Shown: in pieces, positions 53,701-64,000 of the stretch
Numbering within the stretch: position 1 is the stretch's first letter
How the letters are laid out: the number at the start of each line of letters is the position of its first letter
From: Phymatolithon calcareum
Lineage: Eukaryota; Rhodophyta; Florideophyceae; Hapalidiales
NCBI GenBank assembly: GCA_977006965.1
Contig: OZ345372.1
Location: 1,240,001 to 1,304,000, forward strand
DNA: 64,000 nt
Direction of reading: 5' to 3'
Made by a program: the position numbers and the translations under genes
Notes under the pieces: model-generated
What the model was told of the DNA's origin: nothing
Database searches by the model: none
What the model saw: the letters and a program-made list of their open reading frames with translations, nothing else

Positions 53701-56700
53701 ACAGTACAGTACCAGTGAACGATATTGATCTGACTAACGGTAGGTAATTCACAGAGTGTTCGGGAAGCGAGGAAACTGCACCGTCGTCAGATCAGCAGCG
53801 GGAAGAATATTGAAGAGACAGATTCAAAAAGATTTGTCGCATGGGCAGAGAAGAGGGATTTAAACATCGACGAGAAAGTGATATTTCGAGGTACAGTAAA
53901 GTATATTTCCAGCCTCGATAGGCCAACAATAGGGCGCTGTGTAGAGCAGAGGTACAGTAAATTATGTGTGTTGGGAATATTGAATTGCGCAAGTGAGGGA
54001 GCGATTGCCGAGAATATGGGACGGGGGAAAACGATTGTATGGAACAGTAGTGCTCATCCATGAATCGCGATGCTGATGAGGCATACAGTAGATATACGCC
54101 AGCTGGCGATGCAATGGACATAAAGTGATCTACTGTTCAGTAATGCGCTTAGAAAAGTCTTGCACACCTGAGTTCGCTTACCTTCCCATAATTCAGACCG
54201 CTCTTCTTCTTCTCAGGATGCGAGCGCCGTTGAGGGCACATGCTTGATGGACCAACCAGCCGCATGTGCATTATGTTCATGCTTTACGTATTGAGCGGAT
54301 ATGATAGAGTTTTGTGATAATTCTTAGACGTTCCAAAAATCAAAGCAAAAAATGAGCGCTCTGCATTCTCGAATCACATCCATGATGGACGTTTGCTACG
54401 TACAGCGGTTACGCCTGCTGTAATCGGTGAATACGTATCATACGCTTGATATTCATGATCGATCGCCTGGTCCTCGGAGAGCATCAAGCTGGTCCAACTT
54501 TTGGGGCGAATTTGGTACAAAAAACGGCATATCACAGAAGCATGTACTGTAAAGTTTGGCCGTTTCGAATTGAAAAAGCTATGATCGCCTTTTCAATTCC
54601 TGGTCATGATGATTGCTTCTTGGTGGGAACAATCGGCACAGATACTGTGTACTGTACACTGAACTGGACAATACACCACCTTCGAAATTAGACAATGCGC
54701 TGGCCAATTGGAGGGACTTCACTACTGTACTGTACAGTATAGAGCTGGACTACACGCTGGCTTATTACGAAAGTGGCAGGCAGGGGTAATGTCTATCACT
54801 TTGGCTTCCGTGAAAAAAATGCAACGATGATGCGGCGTCCAAGCTGATTTTCGCCTCGACTGTACATTAGCTCCATGCAGTAATAATTTACTGCACTGTA
54901 AAAAATACAAAAATTCTGTCATAGATTTGAGGAAAGATGGATAGAACGCGTCCAAGCATGATGCTTTCTACTGTACAGTACTGTATTGCATCGAGCATGA
55001 TGATGCACCGTAAAGCCGGTGTGCACGACAATACAGTATGAATTCCTACATTCTGAATGAGCCGCTGCTTGGTAATCAACGAATGCAATCCATTTGTATC
55101 CACAACGTTACTGTATGATAACCCTTGCATTTCATTGCATTGCCTTGCACGGACTGCCTCCCTACTGTACTGTACAGACCTTGCCCCGGGGCTACGTATC
55201 CGTTCCGCGGCTGTGTTCGCATATGCGAACTTCGTTTGCTGTCGAGGCCGCCGCATGAGTGGCCACGGCCACTCTTGTTGTTCACCCGCAGGTGATCTTT
55301 ACCTGTATCATACTGTGCAGTACTTTCTAAAGCTGAGCTAAAGTACAAAACAAACCGTACGGCAGTTAATAGCGCGTGCCTTGTAGCGCTTTCACCTTTC
55401 TGCCGTATCGTACAGGCGTGCAGCTGAGATTCTTTTAGCACCAACTAGCAACACTGAAAAACTGAAGCGGGGCTCGAGAGGCGATGGGCGGGCGTGAAAC
55501 TGTGGTGAACGACAGACTCATTTGCACGATGCAGTCTGCAGTCCTTACAGTCAGTGCGCTCTCCGCTGTGCACAGTATTACCGCACGCGTAGTACGAATG
55601 CAGAGTTATGATGAATTTGCATCATGCAAATTCATCATACTGTAGCTCTGCATTCGATCATTGCGCACTTATAGATTCCATGGAATTGGGTTCCGTCCGT
55701 TGGAAGCGAATCCAGCGTGCCGGAACTCCAACAGGTTGCACCTATATGTGTGAATACGGCGTTGTTTGGGTAAACGGCCATAATTTTGATGGTCCTCTCG
55801 CATCACAATTGTCAAGGAATTTTTTGTATGTACACTACGTTGCTTACTGGGAATTTGTCCAGCCGGTGCTATGCGTTTCAAAAATATATCAGAATTATAT
55901 TTAATCCCAATTGTTTGGTAATGTGCGGGCAGCCACTCATATCATATGATCAGTCCCGTGATCGAGGAGTAGCCGTGCTGTAGGGTATATGATAGCCCTA
56001 CTGAAAAGCCGCTGGATCACAAAAAATCAACCAATTGTGCACAACTTGCTGACGTTTGCGTCGCATACTTTCAACGGCTCCTGGCTGAATAGCCCTGCTT
56101 TGAGCCAATCACATCACGCAACGCTAGGGTCGATATCGGCATAATCTTCTCGAGATGACGGGCATGCCATTTTGGCTACGCAGATGGTGAACACTATTAT
56201 GGACATCTTACGAATAATGCGTAAGCTCAAGTCTGCTTACATTTATCACGTCAATGTCTTGGTGGAATGTCTTTCTTTTCAAACTGGATTTTCAATTGAT
56301 AAAACATATTCCTTAGAATGAGACCGACGCCTCGCAGTTGAAGCACAAAAACTGTAGCCGTGCGCCAAACCAGTTTTTCGGTTGAAGTTTGCTGTACACA
56401 TTGTGGATAGTGCAGTGCACTGGTTAGTGCCGATCGTAACAGCTCTAAAAATTGGATTCTGAGAAAAATATTCCTAAAAACTCGATCATTAATCGAGCGA
56501 GCCCAACAGCCACTCTGTACCCACCGCAGACCGTAGCGTAGCTGTCTGATTTCAAGGCGCTGTCACGAACAGTCACGTGTGTGCCGGTCAGCTTCTTTTT
56601 CCGTCTACGCGAATAACGTTGACTGCAACTCCAGATTGAAACAGCCACCCGTATCTTAATTCTCACATGTATGTACTATGTCACCACTCACGGTGCGGTG

Positions 56701-57084
56701 ACTTAGAAATCTTCGAGCTTGCAGGCAATAGAAATCCGCCTCGCTGGCTCCCCCCTCCCTTCAACCGACCGCAAACACCAACACCCTGTCCTGTATTCCC
56801 ACTATCCGTGTCATGACAAAAACCGCTTATTAACTCGTCCGGTCAGCAGTGTAATCTTGCACTGGGACCTATTGTTCCAGTTGGTGTCAAGGGTGAGCCG
56901 CTTATTCCCCCACACAAATTCAGCCCGCCACCGACCAGGGCCTTCCTATACTGTACCCATCGCTCGCACCGCAGGTTTTCCGCTGCGACGCTCACACAAC
57001 GCTTTGCTTCATAACGCCACCGCATAACCCCGTCGTCCTGACGTGGATCAACCCCCCCGACCGCGATTCGCAATCCGCGCCAAT
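53701..57084. other. 3.4-kb gene-free gap with TACTGTAC motifs
   Basis: No gene recognised. TACTGTAC/TACAGTA motifs cluster near 53703, 54650-54735, 54969-54985, 55163-55176 and 55310. The strongest structured site is the palindrome at 55595-55656. The last 300 bp is C-rich and pyrimidine-rich and is the presumed promoter/5' UTR of the cellulose synthase at 57085. Confidence 0.45.
55595..55656. repeat. Compound palindrome
   Basis: Inner 33-nt perfect palindrome (55607-55639): TATGATGAATTTGCAT and ATGCAAATTCATCATA around one C. Outer arms CGAATGCAGAG (55595-55605) and CTCTGCATTCG (55646-55656) also pair. Confidence 0.9.
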
Positions 57085-59685
57085 ATGCCGGTCGACCTCG
57101 GCCCCACGGGTGCGCCCATGCCCTATGTTTCGGAGCCCGCCGAACCGCACATGATGGGCGATAATATGAGCGATGCCGGCTCGAGCACTTCCTCCGGTAT
57201 GCTATCGGATGTTCGATCGCGTCGAACCGGAAGCATTGATACTACTCCTAGCGCAGGTCCTAGAGGCTCGCTCCGTTCAAGACATACTCGCGCTTCTATG
57301 TACTCTAAGGCGCCGACAAACTATGACGAAGTGCCGAACGCCCTCTCGCTGTTCGAGTGGAACTGCGGGGGACGCAATGTGTATCTTACCGGGTCCTGGG
57401 ATAACTTCAACGAAAAAATTCCTATGGAAAGCATTCAACCCGGTAATTTTCGATGCACCGTCAAGGTTCCTCAGGAGCGACTTGAGTTCAAGTTTATTGT
57501 CGATGGTGTGGAGAAGTTTAATCCCGATTATCCCACCATGTACACCGAAACCGGCGAGCGTGTCAACGTCAAGCATGTCGACCCGGATGGGAAGAAGACT
57601 TCCGCTGGCAACATTCGAAAAATTGTTTCCAAGATTTCCGGTCTCGATATGTATTCCCCCTTCCATATGCAGGAGACACTATCTATGCTTCTCTTCCGCG
57701 TATTCTATATACTCACAGTTCCCGCCGGTATCTACTACTTCTTCTGGTTGAGCGCTCGGGGAGGAAATAATATACAGGCTCCTGTTTCCTGGATTGTGTT
57801 TATCATCGCCGAGATTTTCTCATTCTTCAGTGCCATGATCGGTCTATTCGGCATGTGGAAGCCAGTGAAGAGAAAGTGGCGTTCTCTCGACTCCCTCAAG
57901 CCTCCGCTTCCTGAGGGCGACTGGCCGAGCATTGACATATGCATCGCTCATTACAAGGAGCCTCCGGAGCAGCTTCGTGACACCATTCGCGCAGCTCTTC
58001 GATTGGATTATCCATCTCATCTCATTCGCATCATCATTGCAGATGATGGCTATTTCGCGACACCGAAGAGCGTGGAGCGATCACAGCTCGGACTGGACAT
58101 GTATCAGCTTCTTGCAGAGGAGGCGGGATATGACCCTCTGTTGGAGGAAGTTATGAACGATCAAGGACTTGTTGAGCATTACACAGTGCTGGCAGATGAT
58201 GAGATCTTGAGACCTGACTGTGCCAAGGAGTGTCACATCTTCGATTTCGGTCCGTTCGGGGAGGATATGTATGCTCCCGGGGCTCTTCCGCGACTGTCAC
58301 TTATTGGTCGTGTCAAGCCGGCGGATCATCACAACAAAGCCGGGAACATTAACAATGTTCTGTTCAACGCTGGCACGGATGGAAAACTTATTCTATTCTT
58401 GGACGCTGACATGCGTCCGACGGAGAATATGCTTCTCCGTATGGTACCCCTTTTGCTGGAGGAGATGCGCGACGACGCCGTGGAGAACACTCTCATGCTG
58501 GACGAAGATCCCGAGATTGGACGGAACGGCAATACCGCATGGAGAGTGAATCGAGATGTTGCATTCATTCAAGCACCGCAGCGATTCCATAACGTCGATC
58601 ACGATGATATTATGGCCCATCGTAACGCTCTTTTCTATGACGGCATTATCAAGGGACGTGATGGTTTTGGTCTCACACCTTTCGTCGGAACGAATGCGAT
58701 TTGGCGCCGAGAAGTACTGTTTGAGATCAATGGATTTGTGTACGGATCTGTGACGGAGGATACGCTTACCTCGAATGAAGTTCATCGTCGCGGATATATC
58801 TCCAAGTACGCTGCTGAAGATCTTGCGTGGGGTGAGGCGCCAGTGTCTGTCGCCGCTGCCATGCTCCAAAGACAACGTTGGGCCAAGGGTGCCATCATGA
58901 ATGGGATGAAAATCTTCGAGACAGCCGCCGATGAAAAGAAGCGAGCACTTATCGCAAGACGCCGCGGTGAGATCGACGAGTTCTATGAGTACCGGCGTCA
59001 CGGACGACGACCGAATAATGGACTTGTGCGAGCTATGTTCTGGCTAGACTCTACATTGTACCCTTTCCTCGGAGTTGCAGCGTACTTGTACATGTTTTGC
59101 GCCGTCTACTATCTTATCACCGCCCAGCCGCCAATTAACCCCAATAACCTTGGAGAACTTGCCGGTGCTTTTGTGACATACTACACCATCCGATACATCG
59201 CTTTCTTCGCTGCGTATTCCGATGTCGCGTACATTGATATCCTTCGCGGTCAGGAAACATGGTTCGGTTACAACATCTGTCATGTGATTGGAATGTGGGA
59301 TGCGTTCATGGGAGCGAAGATGTCTTGGGTTGCTAACACTGGTCAGCGATCTCGGCGAAACTGGATGGAATGGGTAAACATTTCCATCTGTGGTATCCTT
59401 ATCCTCGGACTAACCTATCGAATCGTTGCCTTCCTGGTCTTTGATGGTGGATGTAAACCGTGGCAAACAATCGGTTCGTTCTGCTTCGGGTTTTACGTTT
59501 TGGGACATATGTGGCCTATGGCTGCTATCTCTATCAATGAACGACTACATCCGAGCGAAGACGACGATCAAATCGCCGAACCGTTTGGATTGCCAACCCC
59601 TATTATCTATTCGGCGGTGACAATCATTGCAGTTATTGTGCTGTCGCAATGGGCGGATTCGCCGTGCGGTAAGAGGCAGATTTAA
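57085..59685 (+). CDS. CESA: Cellulose synthase-like GT2 with glycogen-binding domain, intronless
   Basis: 866 aa from ATG 57085. N-terminal Ser/Gly-rich region, then a CBM48/AMPK-beta-like domain (LSLFEWNCGGRNVYLTGSWD ... LEFKFIVDGVEKF), two TM helices, the GT2 catalytic domain, and about five C-terminal TM helices. Catalytic residues: D320-D321 (ADDGYF), D440 and D442 (FLDADM), TED 557-559, and QRQRW 595-599. It closely matches the minus-strand gene at 43594-46255 over the whole length but has no intron and a longer N-terminus. Expected to make beta-1,4-glucan from UDP-glucose at the plasma membrane. The in-frame sequence upstream to 57043 lacks an ATG. A likely poly-A signal, AATAAA, lies at about 59783. 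Confidence 0.9.
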   Translation: MPVDLGPTGAPMPYVSEPAEPHMMGDNMSDAGSSTSSGMLSDVRSRRTGSIDTTPSAGPRGSLRSRHTRASMYSKAPTNYDEVPNALSLFEWNCGGRNVYLTGSWDNFNEKIPMESIQPGNFRCTVKVPQERLEFKFIVDGVEKFNPDYPTMYTETGERVNVKHVDPDGKKTSAGNIRKIVSKISGLDMYSPFHMQETLSMLLFRVFYILTVPAGIYYFFWLSARGGNNIQAPVSWIVFIIAEIFSFFSAMIGLFGMWKPVKRKWRSLDSLKPPLPEGDWPSIDICIAHYKEPPEQLRDTIRAALRLDYPSHLIRIIIADDGYFATPKSVERSQLGLDMYQLLAEEAGYDPLLEEVMNDQGLVEHYTVLADDEILRPDCAKECHIFDFGPFGEDMYAPGALPRLSLIGRVKPADHHNKAGNINNVLFNAGTDGKLILFLDADMRPTENMLLRMVPLLLEEMRDDAVENTLMLDEDPEIGRNGNTAWRVNRDVAFIQAPQRFHNVDHDDIMAHRNALFYDGIIKGRDGFGLTPFVGTNAIWRREVLFEINGFVYGSVTEDTLTSNEVHRRGYISKYAAEDLAWGEAPVSVAAAMLQRQRWAKGAIMNGMKIFETAADEKKRALIARRRGEIDEFYEYRRHGRRPNNGLVRAMFWLDSTLYPFLGVAAYLYMFCAVYYLITAQPPINPNNLGELAGAFVTYYTIRYIAFFAAYSDVAYIDILRGQETWFGYNICHVIGMWDAFMGAKMSWVANTGQRSRRNWMEWVNISICGILILGLTYRIVAFLVFDGGCKPWQTIGSFCFGFYVLGHMWPMAAISINERLHPSEDDDQIAEPFGLPTPIIYSAVTIIAVIVLSQWADSPCGKRQI

Positions 59686-60936
59686 TCTTTTTTGATGGAG
59701 AGCTTGGCTTATTGTTGTGGCGAGTTTGCTCTGTTTTTCGGAATAGCTGTGCTGTATTGGTAGCTGGGTTCCTTGTACGTTTAATAAATGACAAATGTTC
59801 CCTTGACTAAGTTTTGGTAAAACATCTCCCTCCAGTGTCGGTGGTGATCGGTTCCTTCGATACAGTAAGTAGTCCTTGACAGTGTGTGACGTTGGGTGAG
59901 AGGCTTTTTGGCCAGCAATGAGCTCGGTGTCCGAAAGCAGAAGGAGCCGGTTGGTGTGCGTGATAGTTAGTCTAAGTTACAGATGTAGTGCCGTGCTGTA
60001 CTGTCCAAAATGACCGTTATTTACGGTCTGATTTTGAAATAAATTTCCAGATTTTGAGTGTATGGACTGTTTGGTCTCGGTTTTGGAATGTAAGCCTGGA
60101 AGTACAGTACAGTAGTTTTGAATTTCATGACGGAGTAAGTGAAGAATGCTACGTGTGTACATATGTATTTGTGGCCCGTGACCTAATAGAACATTGATCA
60201 GGTGTGGTCCTAAATAACTGCCTCCATTGCTGTGTACAGCACATACTCTTCAATTGAACACACGTATCGAAAGCAATGTTGATCGATCGATGCGCTGCAT
60301 GAAGCCCATTACGGCGCAGGCACTGTAACTCCAGCCTGCGTGGTGCAAACGACAATACCTTTTTCCCCGTGCATGATGCATGCAGCATGGCAGTGTCCGT
60401 CGGACGGAGGGAGTAGGGCTGTCCACCTGCCGATTACCACCTTCAATAGCTTTCCCTGCACTACGTTTCGAGCGCGTCAATTAAGGCTGTAAAGACGTTT
60501 AAGGAGGGGAAGGCGAAGACAATCATGATGATGACTTCCGTGCCGAATCCCCCCCCTCACATCCACTGATTGTACAAATCGCAGCCCTCAAAGACACCAG
60601 AATCCTGCATGATGCATGCAGGATTCTGCCACGGAAGAATTTCCGGAAAACAAGCCCGTCCTCTACAACACTGTACAGTACTTACTGACGAGTGCTTCAG
60701 AAGTGAAGTTTGCGCTTTATCTGCTGCATTCGTGTGTGTCCATAGAATTTTTTCTAAATATCTTTCGTTGCAGGTACAGTACAGCAGGCTTGCCTGCAGG
60801 TATCTACAGTAGGGCATTCCTGTTTAGGACGAAAACACGGAGAGTATAGTAATTTAATTAGCGGTTGAATGCCAAAAGTTTTTGTGCAACAATGTGAGAA
60901 CCTATTTTTGGAGTCCAACAGCAGGGGAACATCTGG
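59686..60936. other. Gap downstream of cellulose synthase B
   Basis: 3' UTR then non-coding. Contains TACAGTAC motifs (60104-60115, 60673, 60776) and an inverted repeat CAGAATCCTGCATG/CATGCAGGATTCTG with a 3-nt centre at about 60598-60628. Confidence 0.45.
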
Positions 60937-61882
60937 GGGATGCGGGAAATATCGAAAATTGAGGTAATTTTTCTTTTACTACTTTTTGAGGGAGCTGATA
61001 ATTTTTATCGACCTGCGCAATAAGCAGAAAGATTTTGCGGATCATGAATATCTATCGCCGAGAGCGTGAACTGCTGGACCATACGTATGGAATGTTATTG
61101 CTGGGACGTGAACAACGTACTCATGTACAAAACCATGGTATGATACGAAAAGTTACGGATCCGGATTTGCCAAGCGAAAGTTCGCGAAAGTTTCGCCAAG
61201 AACACGTGTCCCGAATTTGCCAGAATCGAAACTTTCGCCGAGCGCCTGACTTTCATTGGCTATATTCTGCGCAAGACTTGAGCAACACTCAATTATTTAG
61301 CGAAACTTTGTAGTACTCAATGAGATCTGGCGATCCATGTGAAAAAATCTGAAAATGCCTCTCATTTTCCATGCGAAACTTGCTCTGAGAAATCAAAACT
61401 TTCGCGTTTTTTGCGAAACTTTCGACTTTCGCTTGCAACTTTTGCCTGGACGCGGAGCACTTTCTACCCTTTTTTTGCCAAAACTTGGTAGTTCCAACAT
61501 CAGAGAGCAAAGTTTCGCTAAGAACGATGGCATTGCAACGCTTCGTCTACAAACTTTCGCCTCGACAAAAACAAGAAAGCGAAACTTTCGATGGCCTGTT
61601 TTGTCGACGCGAAAGTTTCGCTTGACAAATTTCCCGAGTAGCCGTTTCGTTCCGTAACGCACGTAATCACAAAATGAAACAAGCCCTCACTGCACCGATA
61701 TAGATTTGGGAAAAGCAATTGCAAAGTACAATATTGTGTATCATATATAGCATCAATTTGAAAAGAAAAGCTCTGCTACGCTATTAGTCACATGTTTTCG
61801 TTGTTTACGCTGATTCGTTAATTCCCTGAACGTGGTCCATGTTCTTCGTAATATTGGAGTTTCGATATTTCCCGCATTCTCC
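60937..61882. mobile_element. CGAAAGTTTCG-rich element, second copy
   Basis: About 946 bp, in reverse orientation to 18998-19958. The right end (CCCGCATTCTCC) is the complement of the left end of the other copy; possible TGG duplications lie at 60934-60936 and 61883-61885. Shares ACGGAAC..AAACGGCTAC and many GAAAGTTTCG units with the first copy. No ORF of note. Confidence 0.75.
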
Positions 61883-63702
61883 TGGACTCGCCCAAAAGTA
61901 CAATATTATAGGTTATCATTCTACTGCAGGGAGGACCAGGAGGACTGCGAATGTGATTTAAAGCATATGCTTTATGCATATTTTACGCATACATAAACTA
62001 TAGTTTTGCGACCGTAGTCATGGATTACAGCACTTTCGAAGCTGTCACGCTCTCATCCATCAAGCATCCATCATGATCATCATCATCATGATCATCATGG
62101 ATGCGTCCCATTGCAGTACGTAACAGTCAGGGAGACATTCCGTGCGAGACACGTGCAGTGGGGTTGCTTTTCGAGGAGACTTTCATTTCATCATCTTTTT
62201 TGTCCACATTATATGTATGACACAATTCGATTACACGTCGAAATGCAACCAACCGCTTGAATTGAACTACAGTATCTGGGCGAGCTCGTTATGGGGTGAT
62301 CACCCATAATAACCACAACTGCTCAGATTTTTCGTCGGGAATTCTAGCTCTTGCGACAAACTTTGTCTGTCTGTGCTCAGCTATCATACTGCATTGCTGA
62401 ATGCTCAGCCACCATTTCAACTAAGAAAGAAGAATGACATTTGTCAAAACCTAATACGTTGTCGAAGGAACAAAGCTCGGCTTGAGGGTGAACGTGCCCA
62501 TCATAGAAGAAGAAGAAGAAGAAGTGGGAGTTTTTAAAAAAAATTACCAATACATCTACAGTGCAGACGCGTGGAACAGGGGAATGTTACTGTACATTCC
62601 CCTGCTTGGAGCAACTTTGTAAAGACCATAGGGCCACAGGCAGGATCTTTCTTGGTTGAAAGTTTGCATGGTCGGTCGGTCGGTCGGGTGTGACATGGTG
62701 CCTGCCCATCATAGAGAAATCTCGTGCAAACACAACATCTGATCGTTCTCCATCTGTCGACCACATAGTTCTCTCTTTATCAACAAAAGGATTTTTGTTT
62801 TGTGTCGCAGAGCATCGCAACAGCATTCCAATTCGATAATAAGCGTATTAATTGAAGCCCCATCGGAGAAATAAACCCAAGTGCCCAAGTAATACTGTAC
62901 TGTACCTGAGCAGCATTAGTTACAGTACAGTAGTTGCTTCTTTCCCCATGCCAAGGGGGCTCCAGGACCTGGCGTCAAGCTACTAGCATAAAACCATAAC
63001 CATGCACTGTAGCTGAGCAAGTATTTACTGCATAATACTGTCCTGTACTGTATGTCCCACGTTCTTGAAGGAGCCAGAGCAAATTCTATCCTATTTTTGT
63101 AATTGCTACAATTAGCCCGTTGGAAAAGTTTTCATCTCCAATATTATTGGGTGTACGGTACTGTAGGTGTGCCTCTTCTGGTGGCAGCTGCGTGTAGCGC
63201 GTTGCCAAAAAACACAGAGCTTCAGGGAGTCGAGGCGTACTGTACTGTACCTTCAGATGCTGCCTTAAAGGCTACATCTTCAAATCAACAATAAACATAT
63301 TATGTTTTCTTCTCCGTCCATTCCATACATTTCAGGCTTGGAGCTGCTGACTTAGTTTAATTGAGATACGTAAAACGAATTGTTGGTCCACCCAACCCTC
63401 ATTCCACCCAGGCAGGTGATGTGATCCTTGAAAAAAGCGCACAGCACTTCAGCCCCGCGAGCCCGCTGTTTTTTCCAGAGCCGCTGATCGATGTGTAATG
63501 CCCCGTTTGTCTCGTGGCCACGAGGGAAGAGGTTTTGTCTGCCATCAAGGCGTGGGGAGGTCCCTGAAGAGATCAGATTGCATCTCAATTTTCACCATCC
63601 AGCAATGACACCTGTCATACCGTTTTTGATCCTTCCATTTCATCGATTTCCTTCTCGTCACATCACACCATCGCCGAGGGCTCACCGTACCTCTGAGTCG
63701 CC
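61883..63702. other. Gap with simple repeats and TACTGTAC motifs
   Basis: Simple repeats: ATC-type at about 62073-62100, (AGA)n at about 62505-62524, (GGTC)n at about 62670-62687. A hairpin CAGGGGAATGT/ACATTCCCCTG lies at 62577-62604. TACTGTAC/TACAGTA motifs occur at 62590, 62896, 62925, 63045 and 63240. The last 300 bp is the presumed promoter of the gene at 63703. Confidence 0.45.
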
Positions 63703-64000
63703 ATGGCGATGCGCATGGCGATGCGCACCGCGGCTGCATCACGGCTCTCGCGGTCGCTGCACTCTGCGCCTTTTTCCCGTGTGCTCATTGCGAACCGAGG
63801 CGAAATCGCCGTGCGATTGATCCGAAGCGCCCGTGCATTGGGAATGGAAACCGTGGCCGTGCATTCCACTCCGGACGCGCGCGCCGTGCACGCACGACTT
63901 GCAGATACTTCCATGCATATCGGAGCTGCCTCCTCCGCAGAATCCTATCTTCGTGTGGACGCGGTTGTAGCTGCCGCACTCGCATCGGGTGCTCAGGCCA
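63703..64000 (+). CDS. Mitochondrial biotin-carboxylase subunit (MCC/PCC alpha-like), cut by window edge
   Basis: From ATG 63703 the frame is open to the window end (99 codons). The leader MAMRMAMRTAAASRLSRSLH is Arg/Ser/Ala-rich with no acidic residues, as in mitochondrial presequences. It is followed by the biotin-carboxylase start, SRVLIANRGEIAVRLIRSAR, then GMETVAVHSTPDARAVHARL and an AESYLRVDAVVAAALASGAQ segment. This matches the alpha subunit of 3-methylcrotonyl-CoA or propionyl-CoA carboxylase, which carboxylates biotin with ATP and bicarbonate. Which of the two cannot be decided from this piece. An ATG at 63709 or 63715 is also possible. Confidence 0.85.
   Translation, partial: MAMRMAMRTAAASRLSRSLHSAPFSRVLIANRGEIAVRLIRSARALGMETVAVHSTPDARAVHARLADTSMHIGAASSAESYLRVDAVVAAALASGAQA

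Noticed and set aside
62073-62100. Long palindrome built of ATC units
   Set aside because: An imperfect dyad arising from a trinucleotide repeat, so not counted with the single-base-centre palindromes.

Overview
This is a nuclear segment from a eukaryotic alga, most likely a florideophyte red alga and perhaps Chondrus crispus (inferred from content; no search was run). Reasons: two cellulose synthases that carry an N-terminal glycogen-binding (CBM48/AMPK-beta type) domain, a Golgi-type carbohydrate sulfotransferase, a CURT1/CAAD thylakoid protein, genes with no or few short introns (77-112 nt), compact genes separated by transposon-rich DNA, and many decayed gene copies.

Layout. 1-13 kb is the gene-rich end: a C2H2 zinc-finger gene with introns (possibly broken), a TMEM208/SND2 homologue, a sulfotransferase pseudogene split by a 5'-truncated LINE, a second LINE fragment with its own target-site duplication, an intact sulfotransferase, and a divergent pair made of an AT-hook plus DnaJ-zinc-finger protein and a CURT1-like protein. 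13-18 kb holds a decayed Mth938/NDUFAF3-like ORF, a 64-bp palindrome, a 150-bp tandem repeat and a four-exon gene with the topology of an ionotropic glutamate receptor. 18-36 kb is almost entirely repeats: three pogo-type TA-flanked elements, one of them hosting a second element rich in CGAAAGTTTCG motifs, foldback repeats, a MULE-like remnant, a Tnp2-like transposase relic, a RING pseudogene, and a degenerate satellite of about 95 bp. 36.3-39.1 kb is a whole Tigger/pogo transposon with terminal repeats and a broken transposase. 39.7 kb has a WD40 fragment and 41.4-42.3 kb a polyprenyl diphosphate synthase pseudogene.

42.7-46.3 kb carries RPB9 (one intron) and a one-intron cellulose synthase on the minus strand. 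46.6-53.7 kb is a LINE relic split by a complete Copia retrotransposon (identical 223-bp LTRs, AAAAC target duplication, one 1349-codon Gag-Pol ORF) that also carries an extra ORF resembling a catalytically dead protease domain between two copies of the polypurine tract. 57.1-59.7 kb is an intronless cellulose synthase paralogue on the plus strand, and the right edge begins a biotin-carboxylase subunit with a mitochondrial-type leader.

The functional genes cover cell-wall glucan synthesis and polysaccharide sulfation, ER membrane-protein biogenesis, plastid membrane and nucleic-acid functions, transcription (RPB9) and mitochondrial carboxylation. They do not form an operon-like system. The most unusual sequence-level signals are the Copia accessory ORF, a family of long palindromes with a single-base centre, the very frequent intergenic motif TACTGTACAGTA, and the CGAAAGTTTCG element family.
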